From positions 62,001 to 126,000 of the forward strand of contig NZ_PYGI01000008.1 in assembly GCF_003014615.1 (NCBI RefSeq): 64,000 bases of DNA, written 5' to 3'. This DNA is from Marinobacterium halophilum. Its GTDB lineage: Bacteria; Pseudomonadota; Gammaproteobacteria; Pseudomonadales; Balneatricaceae. Positions 49,003-57,511 of the stretch are shown in pieces. Under the pieces are notes generated by a model that saw only the letters and a list, made by a program, of their open reading frames with translations, did no database searches and was not told the origin of the DNA. Each line of letters opens with the position of its first letter. The first letter of the stretch is position 1. Made by a program: the position numbers and the translations under genes.

Positions 49003-50781
49003 ATGCCCAGATTCCCCCTGCTGCTAACCTGCTCACTCTGGCTTCTGTTCACCCTGTGCATGATGTCTGTCTTGATTCGTCAGGACCTGCACACACTCGA
49101 ACAGCAACAGACTGCCGTTCTCACTCAGCTGCAAAATCAGTTGCACAACCGTATGCAGCAAAGCCAATCACTGCTGCACCATGTCAGTCATATGACCGTG
49201 CTGCCGCACAGCCGACTGTTCAGTCCGGCTTTGCGTGCCGAGTTGGAAGCACTGCGCCAACTGGCACCCGCAGTTAAGCGCATTCAGCTGCAACAACGGG
49301 TACGCAACAACGTGATTCAAACCTTCGAACAAGCGGTGCGCCTACACTACCCTGACTTTCTGCTGCATGGCCTGAACCCCCTGACCCGGCCAGCGACCGA
49401 GCCATCAGGCGCACCCGTATTTCATCCGCTGGTTCTGGTGGTACCGAACTCCGCCGAGGCCCAGCCACCGCTGCTGGGCACCGATCTGGGGCTCATACCC
49501 GCTCTGCAACCGGCCCTGCAAGCCACCCGCTCCAGCCCCGACGTGACCTTTTCCGCCATCTATAATCAATCACGCGGTGAGCCCTTACTGAGCATGTTTC
49601 AGGCCTCGGCACACCACCCCGGGCTCATTGCGTCACTGGTCATCGCCGTCGATCGCCTGCTGGATATACAAGGACTGCCTGTTGGCACTCGACTGACCCT
49701 GCAGCTGGGCAACGACACCCAGCCGGTAACACTGACGCCGCCTGCCACCGAAAATGCATGGCATTATCGGTCACAGGTACAACATGCCCACCTCAATGCG
49801 TTACCGGTCCAGTTGACGCTCGACCACCCGCTGCGGCTACAGGACTTCAGTTATTGGCCCCTGCTGCTGGCCCTGTTGCTCAATACTCTGGGCTGCCTGC
49901 TGCTGCACGCCTGGATCCGCCAGCGCCAGGCTACCCGGCACTGCCACCAGGAAACGCTGGAGATCGATCAACTCAAGCAACATCTGCAACAACATTCGGG
50001 TGAATTGCAGCAGCAACTGCAGGAAAACCAGCGCCTGACACTTCGCATCCTCGACATTCAGGAACGCGAACGTCGCCATCTGGCGCAGGAACTGCACGAC
50101 GAACTGGGGCAGTGCCTGACCGCCATCCGTACCGATGCCCGCATGCTCTTGCAGGACCACCCCAACCGCGACGACAGCGTCAACCATCATGCCGAGAGCA
50201 TCGATGCGATCGCCTGCCATATCTACGATGTCACCTACGACCTGATGCACGCACTGCGCCCCAGCCTGCTGGATGACTTGGGACTGGTCGACGCCGTCCG
50301 TGAACTGGTCCGCGGGCTCGGCCTGGAACGTCAGGGCATTCAGACCGACCTGCAGCTTTCAGGCGCACTCAATGACATGGAAGAACGTTACAACATCAAC
50401 CTCTATCGCATGATTCAGGAAGCCCTGACCAACCTCCAGCGCCACGCCCACTGCAGTCAGGCCAGCATCCGCCTGCAACGCTTTGACGCGGACGGCCCGA
50501 CCGACCGGCTGGAACTTGAAATCAGCGATAACGGCTGCGGTTTCGACCCACAGGTGATCAGCCGCAAGGGCCGCTTTGGCGTGCTCGGCATGCAGACCCG
50601 CGCCAAGGCACTGGACGGCTCACTGCAGCTGGACAGCGCGCCGGAGCAAGGTACCCGGCTACTGTTCAGAATTCCGCTGGCTGCAGCAACGGATACAGAT
50701 ATGGCCACACGGTCTGCAACAGGATCGGCTGCGCTGCCGCCGTCGGATGCAGACCATCGGCCTGCATCAGCTGTGGCTTGA
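49003..50781 (+). CDS. CHASE-domain sensor histidine kinase (HisKA_3 type)
   Basis: 592-residue membrane kinase. A first helix (about 5-25) and second helix (about 284-304) enclose a periplasmic CHASE-like domain (LHYPDFLLHGLNPL, LGTDLGLIPALQPAL). A coiled coil leads to a NarL-type dimerisation domain with the phospho-acceptor His365 in QELHDELGQ. The GHKL ATPase follows (N-box EALTNLQRH at about 473-481, DNGCGFD, FGVLGM). No response regulator is adjacent. The last 38 or so codons overlap tesA on the other strand. The ribosome site (GGAGG/AAGGA) is unusually far from the ATG. Confidence 0.9.
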   Translation: MPRFPLLLTCSLWLLFTLCMMSVLIRQDLHTLEQQQTAVLTQLQNQLHNRMQQSQSLLHHVSHMTVLPHSRLFSPALRAELEALRQLAPAVKRIQLQQRVRNNVIQTFEQAVRLHYPDFLLHGLNPLTRPATEPSGAPVFHPLVLVVPNSAEAQPPLLGTDLGLIPALQPALQATRSSPDVTFSAIYNQSRGEPLLSMFQASAHHPGLIASLVIAVDRLLDIQGLPVGTRLTLQLGNDTQPVTLTPPATENAWHYRSQVQHAHLNALPVQLTLDHPLRLQDFSYWPLLLALLLNTLGCLLLHAWIRQRQATRHCHQETLEIDQLKQHLQQHSGELQQQLQENQRLTLRILDIQERERRHLAQELHDELGQCLTAIRTDARMLLQDHPNRDDSVNHHAESIDAIACHIYDVTYDLMHALRPSLLDDLGLVDAVRELVRGLGLERQGIQTDLQLSGALNDMEERYNINLYRMIQEALTNLQRHAHCSQASIRLQRFDADGPTDRLELEISDNGCGFDPQVISRKGRFGVLGMQTRAKALDGSLQLDSAPEQGTRLLFRIPLAAATDTDMATRSATGSAALPPSDADHRPASAVA

Positions 50782-51283
50782 GCGCCACCCGCTCCAGTAG
50801 AAAGGGTACCAGCGCCACATCATAGGCGTGCGCCAACTCGGGGTAGATTGAATAGAACCTTTGCGTATATTGCGGTCCATAGTTAGGTGGTATCCGTATG
50901 CCGATAAGCATCACGTCGGCACCGGACTGCCGACTCAGCTCGACCATCTGACGCAGGTTTTGCTCCATGACCTGCAGCGGGGTACCACGCAAGCCGTCAT
51001 TGGCACCCAGTTCCAGCACCACCAGGTCGGGCCGATAGTCCGCCAACAGCCGTGGCAGGCGCTGCAAACCGCCACTGCTGGTTTCACCGCTGATACTGGC
51101 ATTGACCACGCGGTCGACCAGCTTGCGCTGTTTCAGCTCCTGCTCCAGCAGGCTGACCCAGCCCTGTTCCGCCGGCAGGCCATAGGCCGCCGACAGGCTG
51201 TCGCCCAGCACCAGCAACGTTTTTGCCTGCAGCGGGGACGCCCAGACAACCAACACGAACAACATCGAAATCAGGGATCGCAT
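50666..51283 (-). CDS. tesA: Acyl-CoA thioesterase I / arylesterase TesA
   Basis: Periplasmic SGNH hydrolase of 205 residues. A signal peptide (about 1-20, cut after SPLQA) precedes TLLVLGDSLSAAYGLP with the nucleophile Ser, ELGANDGLRG, and the Asp-His pair in DGLHPTAAA. The ATG at 51283 has GAGGTG upstream. It shares the CATG sequence with the start of ybbA on the other strand. E. coli has the same tesA/ybbA-ybbP neighbourhood. Confidence 0.95.
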   Translation of the reverse strand: MRSLISMLFVLVVWASPLQAKTLLVLGDSLSAAYGLPAEQGWVSLLEQELKQRKLVDRVVNASISGETSSGGLQRLPRLLADYRPDLVVLELGANDGLRGTPLQVMEQNLRQMVELSRQSGADVMLIGIRIPPNYGPQYTQRFYSIYPELAHAYDVALVPFLLERVALKPQLMQADGLHPTAAAQPILLQTVWPYLYPLLQPAEF

Positions 51284-51977
51284 GTCACACCTCAACCGAG
51301 AAAAGCCGCTTATTGAGGCCCAAGATGTCGCAAAAAGTTTCAACACTCAAGCAGGATCGGTAGAACTGTTCCGTAATCTCGACGTGCGCATCATGCCCGG
51401 CGAGAGCCTGGCCATCATTGGCCGCTCGGGTGCCGGCAAATCGACCCTGCTGAGCCTGTTGGCCGGTTTGGACACCCCGACCGAGGGACAGATCCTGTTC
51501 GACGACCAACCGCTGGAACAGCTTGATGATGCCGCCCGGGCCGATCTGCGACTGCAACAGATCAGCTTTATTTTCCAATCGTTCCACCTGTTGCCAGAGC
51601 TCGATGCGCTGGACAATGTCCGCCTGCCACTGGAAATCCAGGGGCGCAAGGATGCCGATGCCCAGGCGCGCCATTGGTTGCAGCAGGTCGGTCTGGGTGC
51701 CCGGCTTGATCATTATCCGGCGCAGTTGTCCGGCGGTGAGCAACAGCGGGTCGCAATCGCCCGCGCGTTCGCCACCGAGCCCAAGGTGCTGTTTGCCGAC
51801 GAGCCCACCGGCAATCTGGATGACGACACCGGCCAGCAGATCATCGAGCAGCTGTTCGATCTCAACACCAATGCCGGTACTACGCTGATTCTGATCACCC
51901 ACGATATCGATCTCGCCAGCCGCTGCCAGCGCCGACTGCATCTGCAGAACGGCCGTCTGGAAGAGGTGCCGGCATGA
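51282..51977 (+). CDS. ybbA: ABC transporter ATP-binding protein YbbA
   Basis: 231-residue ATPase of the MacB/LolD type: Walker A GRSGAGKST, Q-loop FIFQSFHLLP, signature LSGGEQQRVAIARA, Walker B VLFADEPTGNLD and the H-loop ITHD. With YbbP it forms a transporter of unknown substrate. ATG 51282 is the only plausible start; AGGGA lies upstream within tesA. It overlaps ybbP by four bases. Confidence 0.94.
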   Translation: MSHLNREKPLIEAQDVAKSFNTQAGSVELFRNLDVRIMPGESLAIIGRSGAGKSTLLSLLAGLDTPTEGQILFDDQPLEQLDDAARADLRLQQISFIFQSFHLLPELDALDNVRLPLEIQGRKDADAQARHWLQQVGLGARLDHYPAQLSGGEQQRVAIARAFATEPKVLFADEPTGNLDDDTGQQIIEQLFDLNTNAGTTLILITHDIDLASRCQRRLHLQNGRLEEVPA

Positions 51978-54436
51978 GCCTGCTGACCCGTCTGGCCGCC
52001 CGCCAGCTGCTGACCCAGCTACGCACAACCGAGTGGCGCGCACTGCTGCTGGCCAGCTGGATCGCCATCGCGCTGACCACCCTGCTGGCGGTACTGGGTG
52101 ATCGCCTGGAACGCGGCCTGATGCGTGAAAGTGCCAGCTTGCTGGGTGCCGACCTGGTATTGAGCAGCAGCCGCCCGCTCACGCCCGAACGGCTACAGGG
52201 CCTGCCATTGCAGGGTATCCAGCAGACTCCCGTGATCCAGTTCCCCAGCATGGTCGGACAAGGCGACAACCTGATGCTGGTATCGGTGCGGGCCCTGCAG
52301 GCACCCTACCCACTGCGCGGCGAACTGGTCACCGAACCTGCCGGTACCGGTATCCCCGCGCCCGGTGAGGTCTGGGTTGAGCCACGGGTGATGACCCAGC
52401 TGCAATTGCAACCGGGTGCGCAACTGGAGTTCGGTTACCAGCCGCTAACCGTCAGTCGGGAGCTGCTGGCATCCCCCGACCGCGGCACCGGCTTCCGCAG
52501 TTTCAGCCCGCACATTCTGGTCAACGCCGCCGACCTGGACGCCAGCGGCGTGCTTGCCCCCGGCAGTCGCGCCAACTACCGCATCCTGTTTGCAGGCTCG
52601 TCGGCAGCGGTGCGGACGCTTGACCAAGCCCTGCGCCCGACGCTGGCCAGCCACGAACGTATTCATGCCCTGCAGGCAGACCAGCCACTGACCGGCAACG
52701 CGCTGGGCAACGCCTTGAGCTATCTCAAACTCAGTGCATTGATCGCCCTGCTGCTGTCGGCACTGACCATCATGCTGGCGCTGCGCCGTTTCAGTCTGGG
52801 CCAACATACCCGTAGCGCACTGCTGCTCAATCTGGGTCTGCGCCCCGGTCAGCTGGTCCGCGTGTATCTGTATCAATTGCTGCTGGCCTGGCTACTCACC
52901 GCCAGTGCCGGCATCCTCACCGGCTTCCTGCTGGAAAGCGCAGTCTACCAATGGCTGGCCGAGTTGCTGCCACAGGCTCTGCCGCCAGCACACTGGCTGC
53001 GCTGGCTCAGCGGTGCGGCTCTGGGACTGGCGCTGTTGGTCCTGCTGGGACTGCCGCCGATCCTGCAATTGGCACGCATTCCGGTAGCCCACCTGCTGCG
53101 CGGTGATGCACCGCCCCGCGACCGCACAGCGCTGCTGCTGCAAGGTGCATCGATGATTTTGCTGGCGGCGACCCTGCTGGCCTTTCTTGAAGCCCCGCTG
53201 GCCGCGCTGGGGTTGCTGGCGTTTTTGCTGCTGGGCGGTGCCCTGTTCGGCTGGCTGGCGCAAGGCTGCCTGTTACTGTGCGCCCGTCCGCTGGCCCGCC
53301 ACTTGCTGCTGGGCCGACTGCTGTTGATGCGTTTGCGCCAGCAGCGCCAATGGCACCGGTTACAGGCCGCTGTAGTGGTCATGTTGCTGACCTTGCTCAG
53401 CGTGGTCTGGGTCAGCCGTACCGACCTGATCGAGCAATGGCAGGCGCAGTTCCCCAGCGATACCCCCAACTATTTTCTGATCAATATCCAGCCGTGGCAA
53501 AAGGCTGAACTGGACACGTTCTTTGCCGAACGGGCGCTCGACACCGAACTCTACCCGATGATTCGTGGCCGCCTGACCCAGCTCAACGGTAATCCGATCC
53601 AGCCGCAATTGAATGCCGAACAGCAGGACCACAACACCCTGCGCCGCGAACTCAACTTGAGCTGGCGTGCCGAGCGGCCGGCACACAACCCGCTGGTAGC
53701 TGGCGACTGGTGGCAACCGGGGGATACCGATGCGATCTCCATCGAACAGGATATGGCGCGCGAGCTGGGGCTGGAGCTGGGCGACCGCCTCGGCTTCGAT
53801 ATCGGCGGCATCGCCGTGGAGGGGGTAATTCGCAATATTCGTGAGGTGGTCTGGACATCGTTCCAGCCCAACTTCTACATCATTTTCAACCCCGAAGCCT
53901 TGCAGAACGCGCCGTCGACCTGGATTACCAGTTTCCACCTGCCCGCCGAACAGCGTGCCCTGAGCCGTGACCTGCTCCAGCAGTTTCCGTCACTGACTCT
54001 GATCGATATCGATCAGGTCCTGACTCAGCTGGCCGGTTGGTTACAGCGTCTGGGTGACAGTTCGGCGCTGATTCTGGCCTTGAGCCTGGGCTGCGGCCTG
54101 CTGTTGCTGGGGGTCACGCTGTTACAGGCCCTGGAGCAACGCCGCTTCGAGAGTGCACTGCTGCAAACCCTCGGGGTCAGCGCGGAACAGGCCCGGCGTC
54201 TGGATCTGTTGGAGTTTCTGTTGATCGGTCTGGTCTGCGGCGGACTGGCCAGTGCGAGTGCCGAGGGCGTACTGGCGATGCTGCATCAGTGGCTGCTGCA
54301 GATCCCCCCGCGCCTGCACGGCGAACTGTGGTTGCTGCTGCCACCATTGGCAGCAATGGTCTTTGTCCTGATCGGCTGGCTGATCCGACGGCCATTGCGG
54401 CTGGATCAGTGTTACCGCCTGTTGCGCGCGGGTTAA
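51974..54436 (+). CDS. ybbP: ABC transporter permease YbbP (FtsX-like)
   Basis: 820-residue permease with two FtsX/MacB-like halves: an N-terminal membrane helix (about 25-42), a large extracytoplasmic domain (about 45-250), a central cluster of helices (about 255-475), a second extracytoplasmic domain (about 500-690) and a final helical bundle. The ATG overlaps the ybbA stop. Substrate unknown. The stop codon lies in an 18-bp palindrome. Confidence 0.92.
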   Translation: MSLLTRLAARQLLTQLRTTEWRALLLASWIAIALTTLLAVLGDRLERGLMRESASLLGADLVLSSSRPLTPERLQGLPLQGIQQTPVIQFPSMVGQGDNLMLVSVRALQAPYPLRGELVTEPAGTGIPAPGEVWVEPRVMTQLQLQPGAQLEFGYQPLTVSRELLASPDRGTGFRSFSPHILVNAADLDASGVLAPGSRANYRILFAGSSAAVRTLDQALRPTLASHERIHALQADQPLTGNALGNALSYLKLSALIALLLSALTIMLALRRFSLGQHTRSALLLNLGLRPGQLVRVYLYQLLLAWLLTASAGILTGFLLESAVYQWLAELLPQALPPAHWLRWLSGAALGLALLVLLGLPPILQLARIPVAHLLRGDAPPRDRTALLLQGASMILLAATLLAFLEAPLAALGLLAFLLLGGALFGWLAQGCLLLCARPLARHLLLGRLLLMRLRQQRQWHRLQAAVVVMLLTLLSVVWVSRTDLIEQWQAQFPSDTPNYFLINIQPWQKAELDTFFAERALDTELYPMIRGRLTQLNGNPIQPQLNAEQQDHNTLRRELNLSWRAERPAHNPLVAGDWWQPGDTDAISIEQDMARELGLELGDRLGFDIGGIAVEGVIRNIREVVWTSFQPNFYIIFNPEALQNAPSTWITSFHLPAEQRALSRDLLQQFPSLTLIDIDQVLTQLAGWLQRLGDSSALILALSLGCGLLLLGVTLLQALEQRRFESALLQTLGVSAEQARRLDLLEFLLIGLVCGGLASASAEGVLAMLHQWLLQIPPRLHGELWLLLPPLAAMVFVLIGWLIRRPLRLDQCYRLLRAG

Positions 54437-54443
54437 CCCGCGC
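54426..54443. repeat. 18-bp perfect palindrome over the ybbP stop codon
   Basis: GCGCGGGTTAACCCGCGC is fully self-complementary. No T-run follows, so it is not a standard terminator. It precedes a DnaA-box match and the promoter of the 41-residue gene. Confidence 0.6.
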
Positions 54444-54452
54444 TCACTCAGA

Positions 54453-54461
54453 TTATCCACA
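54453..54461 (+). promoter_or_regulatory. DnaA box match
   Basis: TTATCCACA, an exact match to the DnaA-box consensus, isolated, 46 bp before the -10 box of the next gene. A nine-base match can occur by chance; it is listed because of its intergenic position. Confidence 0.4.
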
Positions 54462-54507
54462 CAAAAACAGTGCTAATACCTGGCTACAAAAGCGTCAGCG
54501 TATTGGC

Positions 54508-54535
54508 TATAATCGCCCACCTTGATTCTGATCAA
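54508..54535 (+). promoter_or_regulatory. TATAAT box with a consensus FNR/Anr site just downstream
   Basis: A perfect TATAAT (54508-54513; weak -35) is followed by TTGATTCTGATCAA (54522-54535), a full match to the FNR/Anr/Crp-Fnr consensus TTGAT-N4-ATCAA. If transcription starts near 54520 the site covers about +2 to +15, a position for repression without oxygen. The matches are seen; binding and regulation are inferred. Confidence 0.65.
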
Positions 54536-54566
54536 CAAATACACAGTTTCTTTCTGAGGGTATACC

Positions 54567-54692
54567 ATGGCTCATCATGACGAAAACTTCCGCGATCCCG
54601 CAGGCTACGGCTGGATTTTCATCAACATCCTGGCCCTGCTGTGGATCACCATGCCGGTCAGTATCGCCCTGATCAAAGTGGTGCAGTGGTAA
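54567..54692 (+). CDS. 41-residue single-pass membrane protein
   Basis: Short ORF from ATG 54567 to TAA 54692, with GAGGG seven bases upstream. The protein begins MAHHDENFRDPAGYGW: a polar, His/Asp-rich head, then one hydrophobic helix (about 17-38, FINILALLWITMPVSIALIKVV) and a short VQW end. Strong ribosome site, promoter and FNR box argue for a real gene. I do not recognise the family. Its form resembles small accessory subunits of respiratory complexes, but no such link is shown. Confidence 0.7.
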   Translation: MAHHDENFRDPAGYGWIFINILALLWITMPVSIALIKVVQW

Positions 54693-54715
54693 GTCACTGA
54701 GCATATGCGGCCATC

Positions 54716-55156
54716 ATGATCCCTTTGAAGATTGGTGAACTGGCCCGCCGTTCAGGCCTCAGCGTTGAAACCCTGCGTTATTACGAGCGCCGAGGCCTGA
54801 TCCCTCCTGCCGACCGACTCCCGTCCGGCTACCGCATTTATCCCCCTGCAATTCTTGAACGTCTCGCGTTCATCAACCGCTGCAAACAGCTCGGCTTTAC
54901 TCTGGAAGCGATACTGGAACTGCTGGAGCTGCAACGCCATCCCGAAGAGGAATCGGCCGCGGTCAAACAGCGCGTGGATACACGTATCGAGGAGATCGGT
55001 CGCAAGATCGATGATCTGCAGAGAATTCAGCAGGCCTTACGGGGGTTATCAGGACTGTGCAGCGGCACGGGACCGACAGCAGACTGCCCGATTATCGCCT
55101 TTCTGGAGCAGGAGCCGCCCACCGATACCATGGCGGGCGAGCAGGACGAGGGCTGA
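54716..55156 (+). CDS. MerR-family metal sensor, CueR-like
   Basis: 146-residue MerR-type activator: N-terminal winged helix (IGELARRSGLSVETLRYYERRGLIPP), dimerisation helix and a C-terminal metal loop with Cys115 and Cys124 (CSGTGPTADCPII). The residue before the dimer helix is Ser80 (EESAAVKQR), as in CueR, not the Cys of ZntR, CadR or MerR. This suggests sensing of monovalent copper, silver or gold. No target efflux gene is adjacent. The start may also be the TTG two codons on; the ribosome site is weak. Confidence 0.82.
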   Translation: MIPLKIGELARRSGLSVETLRYYERRGLIPPADRLPSGYRIYPPAILERLAFINRCKQLGFTLEAILELLELQRHPEEESAAVKQRVDTRIEEIGRKIDDLQRIQQALRGLSGLCSGTGPTADCPIIAFLEQEPPTDTMAGEQDEG

Positions 55157-55159
55157 GCC

Positions 55160-55834
55160 TCAAGCGTGACGCAGCGTTTTGACCCCTTCCGGCGTTCCCA
55201 TCAAAATGATGTCGGCACCGCGACGAGCAAACAGACCGTTGGTGACCACACCGACAATATTGTTCAACTGGGCTTCCAGTGCCTTCGGATCCAGAATTTC
55301 CAGATCGTGCAGATCAATGATGATGTTGCCGTTGTCGGTAACGCAGCCTTCACGGTATTGCGGTTGCCCACCCAGGGCCGCCAGCTGACGACCAACGTAG
55401 GAGCGCGCCATCGGAATCACTTCCACCGGCAGCGGGAACGCGCCCAGCAGATCAACCTGCTTGGATTGATCAACGATACAGACAAACTCCCTGGCCACGG
55501 CCGCCACGATCTTCTCACGGGTCAAGGCACCACCGCCGCCCTTGACCAGATTCAGGTACGGATCAAACTCGTCAGCGCCGTCGATGTAAAAGTCCATGAC
55601 ATTGACCGAGTTCAGGTCAAACACTTCGATGCCATGCCCACGCAAACGCTCCGCCGTCGCTTCAGAGCTGGCTACCGCTCCGGCAAAGCGATCCTTGATC
55701 GCCGCCAGCGCATCGATAAAACAGTTGGCGGTGGAGCCGGTACCGACGCCGATGATGCTGTCATCTTCGAGGCGGCCTTGGATATGATCGACGGCTGCCT
55801 GTGCAACTGCCTGCTTCATCTCGTCTTGTGTCAT
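55160..55834 (-). CDS. rpiA: Ribose-5-phosphate isomerase A
   Basis: Interconverts ribose 5-phosphate and ribulose 5-phosphate. It has 224 residues with [41 protein letters not shown] and the catalytic Glu in this last block. The ATG at 55834 gives the family start [10 protein letters not shown]; a longer frame to 55924 adds unrelated residues. Converges on the MerR gene with three bases between stops, and diverges from ilvA. Confidence 0.97.
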   Translation of the reverse strand: MTQDEMKQAVAQAAVDHIQGRLEDDSIIGVGTGSTANCFIDALAAIKDRFAGAVASSEATAERLRGHGIEVFDLNSVNVMDFYIDGADEFDPYLNLVKGGGGALTREKIVAAVAREFVCIVDQSKQVDLLGAFPLPVEVIPMARSYVGRQLAALGGQPQYREGCVTDNGNIIIDLHDLEILDPKALEAQLNNIVGVVTNGLFARRGADIILMGTPEGVKTLRHA

Positions 55835-55976
55835 GGTCGTGTCCGTTGCTGATTCAAACTGAAACCGGATTATACGCAACCCGCCGTTGCCCTTGTAGAC
55901 GCTGGGGGTTGGAGCCGATACCATTTAAGCATACTTTAAGCCATACCGGCTCCACCGAGACACAGATACCAGCCCT

Positions 55977-57494
55977 ATGCCACATCGATATATCAAGAAG
56001 ATCCTCGAGGCCCGGGTCTATGACGCCGCCATCGAAACCTCGCTGGATGATGCCCGCGGTTTGACCGAACGTTTGGGCAACCGCGTGCTGCTCAAGCGTG
56101 AAGACGAGCAACCGGTCTATTCGTTCAAACTGCGCGGTGCCTACAACAAGATGGTGCAGTTGACCGACGAAGAGAAGGCCCGCGGCGTGATTACCGCATC
56201 TGCCGGCAACCATGCCCAGGGCGTGGCCATGGCAGCACGCCTGCTTGGCGTCAAGGCCACCATCGTCATGCCCAAAACCACGCCGGACGTAAAGGTCAAC
56301 AACGTCAAGCGTCTGGGCGGCAAGGCGGTACTGATCGGTGATGCCTTCGATGATGCCCGTCGACACTCCGAAAAACTGATGGCCGAAAAGGGGCTGGTTT
56401 ACGTCCATCCCTATGATGACCCGGAAGTGATCGCCGGCCAGGGCACCATCGCCATGGAAATCCTGCGTCAGGAAAGCGGCCACATCGACGCCATCTTCGT
56501 GCCGGTCGGTGGCGGTGGTCTGATCGCGGGCGTCGCCGCCTACGTCAAGTATCTGCGTCCGGAGACCAAGGTGATCGGCGTCGAATACGCCGACTCTGCC
56601 TGCCTGGCACTGGCCAAGCGCGAAGGCTATCGTGCTGTACTGGATCAGGTCGGACTGTTTGCTGATGGTGTCGCCGTGGCCCAGATCGGCGAAAACACCT
56701 GGGAGATCTGCAAGGATCATGTCGACGAAGTGATCACCGTGTCCACCGACGAAATCTGTGCCGCAATCAAGGATATCTTCGATGATACCCGCTCGGTCTG
56801 CGAACCGGCCGGTGCACTGGGTGTCGCTGGCCTGAAGAAATACGTCGCCCGTGAAGGCGTCAGCGACCAGACCCTGATCGCCATCAACTCCGGTGCCAAC
56901 GTCAATTTTGACCGCTTGCGCCATATCGCCGAACGCTCTGAACTGGGTGAGCACCGCGAAGCGATCATCGCCGCCAAGATTCCGGAGCGTCCGGGCAGCT
57001 TCAAGCAGTTCTGCAAGGTGCTGGACAAGCGCAACATCACCGAATTCAACTACCGTTACAGCGACAGTGAGCAAGCAATCGTGTTTGCCGGGGTCCAGAT
57101 CCGCCCCAATAACGATGGCCGTGAAGAACTGCTGGCCGAGCTGCGCGCGCAGCTGGATGAGGTGGTCGACCTGACCGACGACGAAACCGCCAAACTACAT
57201 GTGCGTTACATGGTTGGTGGTCATGCGCCAGCAGGCGTCGACAATGAGGTGGTCTACCGCTTTGAATTTCCGGAACGGCCGGGGGCGTTGATGAAGTTTC
57301 TCAGCAAGCTGGGCGGGCGCTGGAACATCTCCATGTTCCACTACCGCAACCACGGTGCCGCCTATGGTCGCGTGCTGGTGGGTATGCAAGTGCCGGAAGC
57401 GGAGCATGGTCAGGTGGTACAGTTTCTCGACGAGATCGGCTACACCTTCTACGACGAGACCGATAACCCGGCCTACCGGCTGTTCCTCGGTTGA
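55977..57494 (+). CDS. ilvA: Threonine dehydratase (biosynthetic)
   Basis: PLP enzyme converting threonine to 2-oxobutanoate for isoleucine synthesis. It has 505 residues: the catalytic domain with the PLP lysine in SFKLRGAYNKM (Lys51), the SAGNHAQGVA phosphate cup and the Gly-rich VGGGGLIAGVA, then two ACT-like regulatory domains (about 330-410 and 420-500), the form inhibited by isoleucine. The pair rpiA/ilvA, divergent, is conserved in Pseudomonas. Confidence 0.96.
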   Translation: MPHRYIKKILEARVYDAAIETSLDDARGLTERLGNRVLLKREDEQPVYSFKLRGAYNKMVQLTDEEKARGVITASAGNHAQGVAMAARLLGVKATIVMPKTTPDVKVNNVKRLGGKAVLIGDAFDDARRHSEKLMAEKGLVYVHPYDDPEVIAGQGTIAMEILRQESGHIDAIFVPVGGGGLIAGVAAYVKYLRPETKVIGVEYADSACLALAKREGYRAVLDQVGLFADGVAVAQIGENTWEICKDHVDEVITVSTDEICAAIKDIFDDTRSVCEPAGALGVAGLKKYVAREGVSDQTLIAINSGANVNFDRLRHIAERSELGEHREAIIAAKIPERPGSFKQFCKVLDKRNITEFNYRYSDSEQAIVFAGVQIRPNNDGREELLAELRAQLDEVVDLTDDETAKLHVRYMVGGHAPAGVDNEVVYRFEFPERPGALMKFLSKLGGRWNISMFHYRNHGAAYGRVLVGMQVPEAEHGQVVQFLDEIGYTFYDETDNPAYRLFLG

Positions 57495-57511
57495 GGTTCA
57501 GCCAGACGCCT

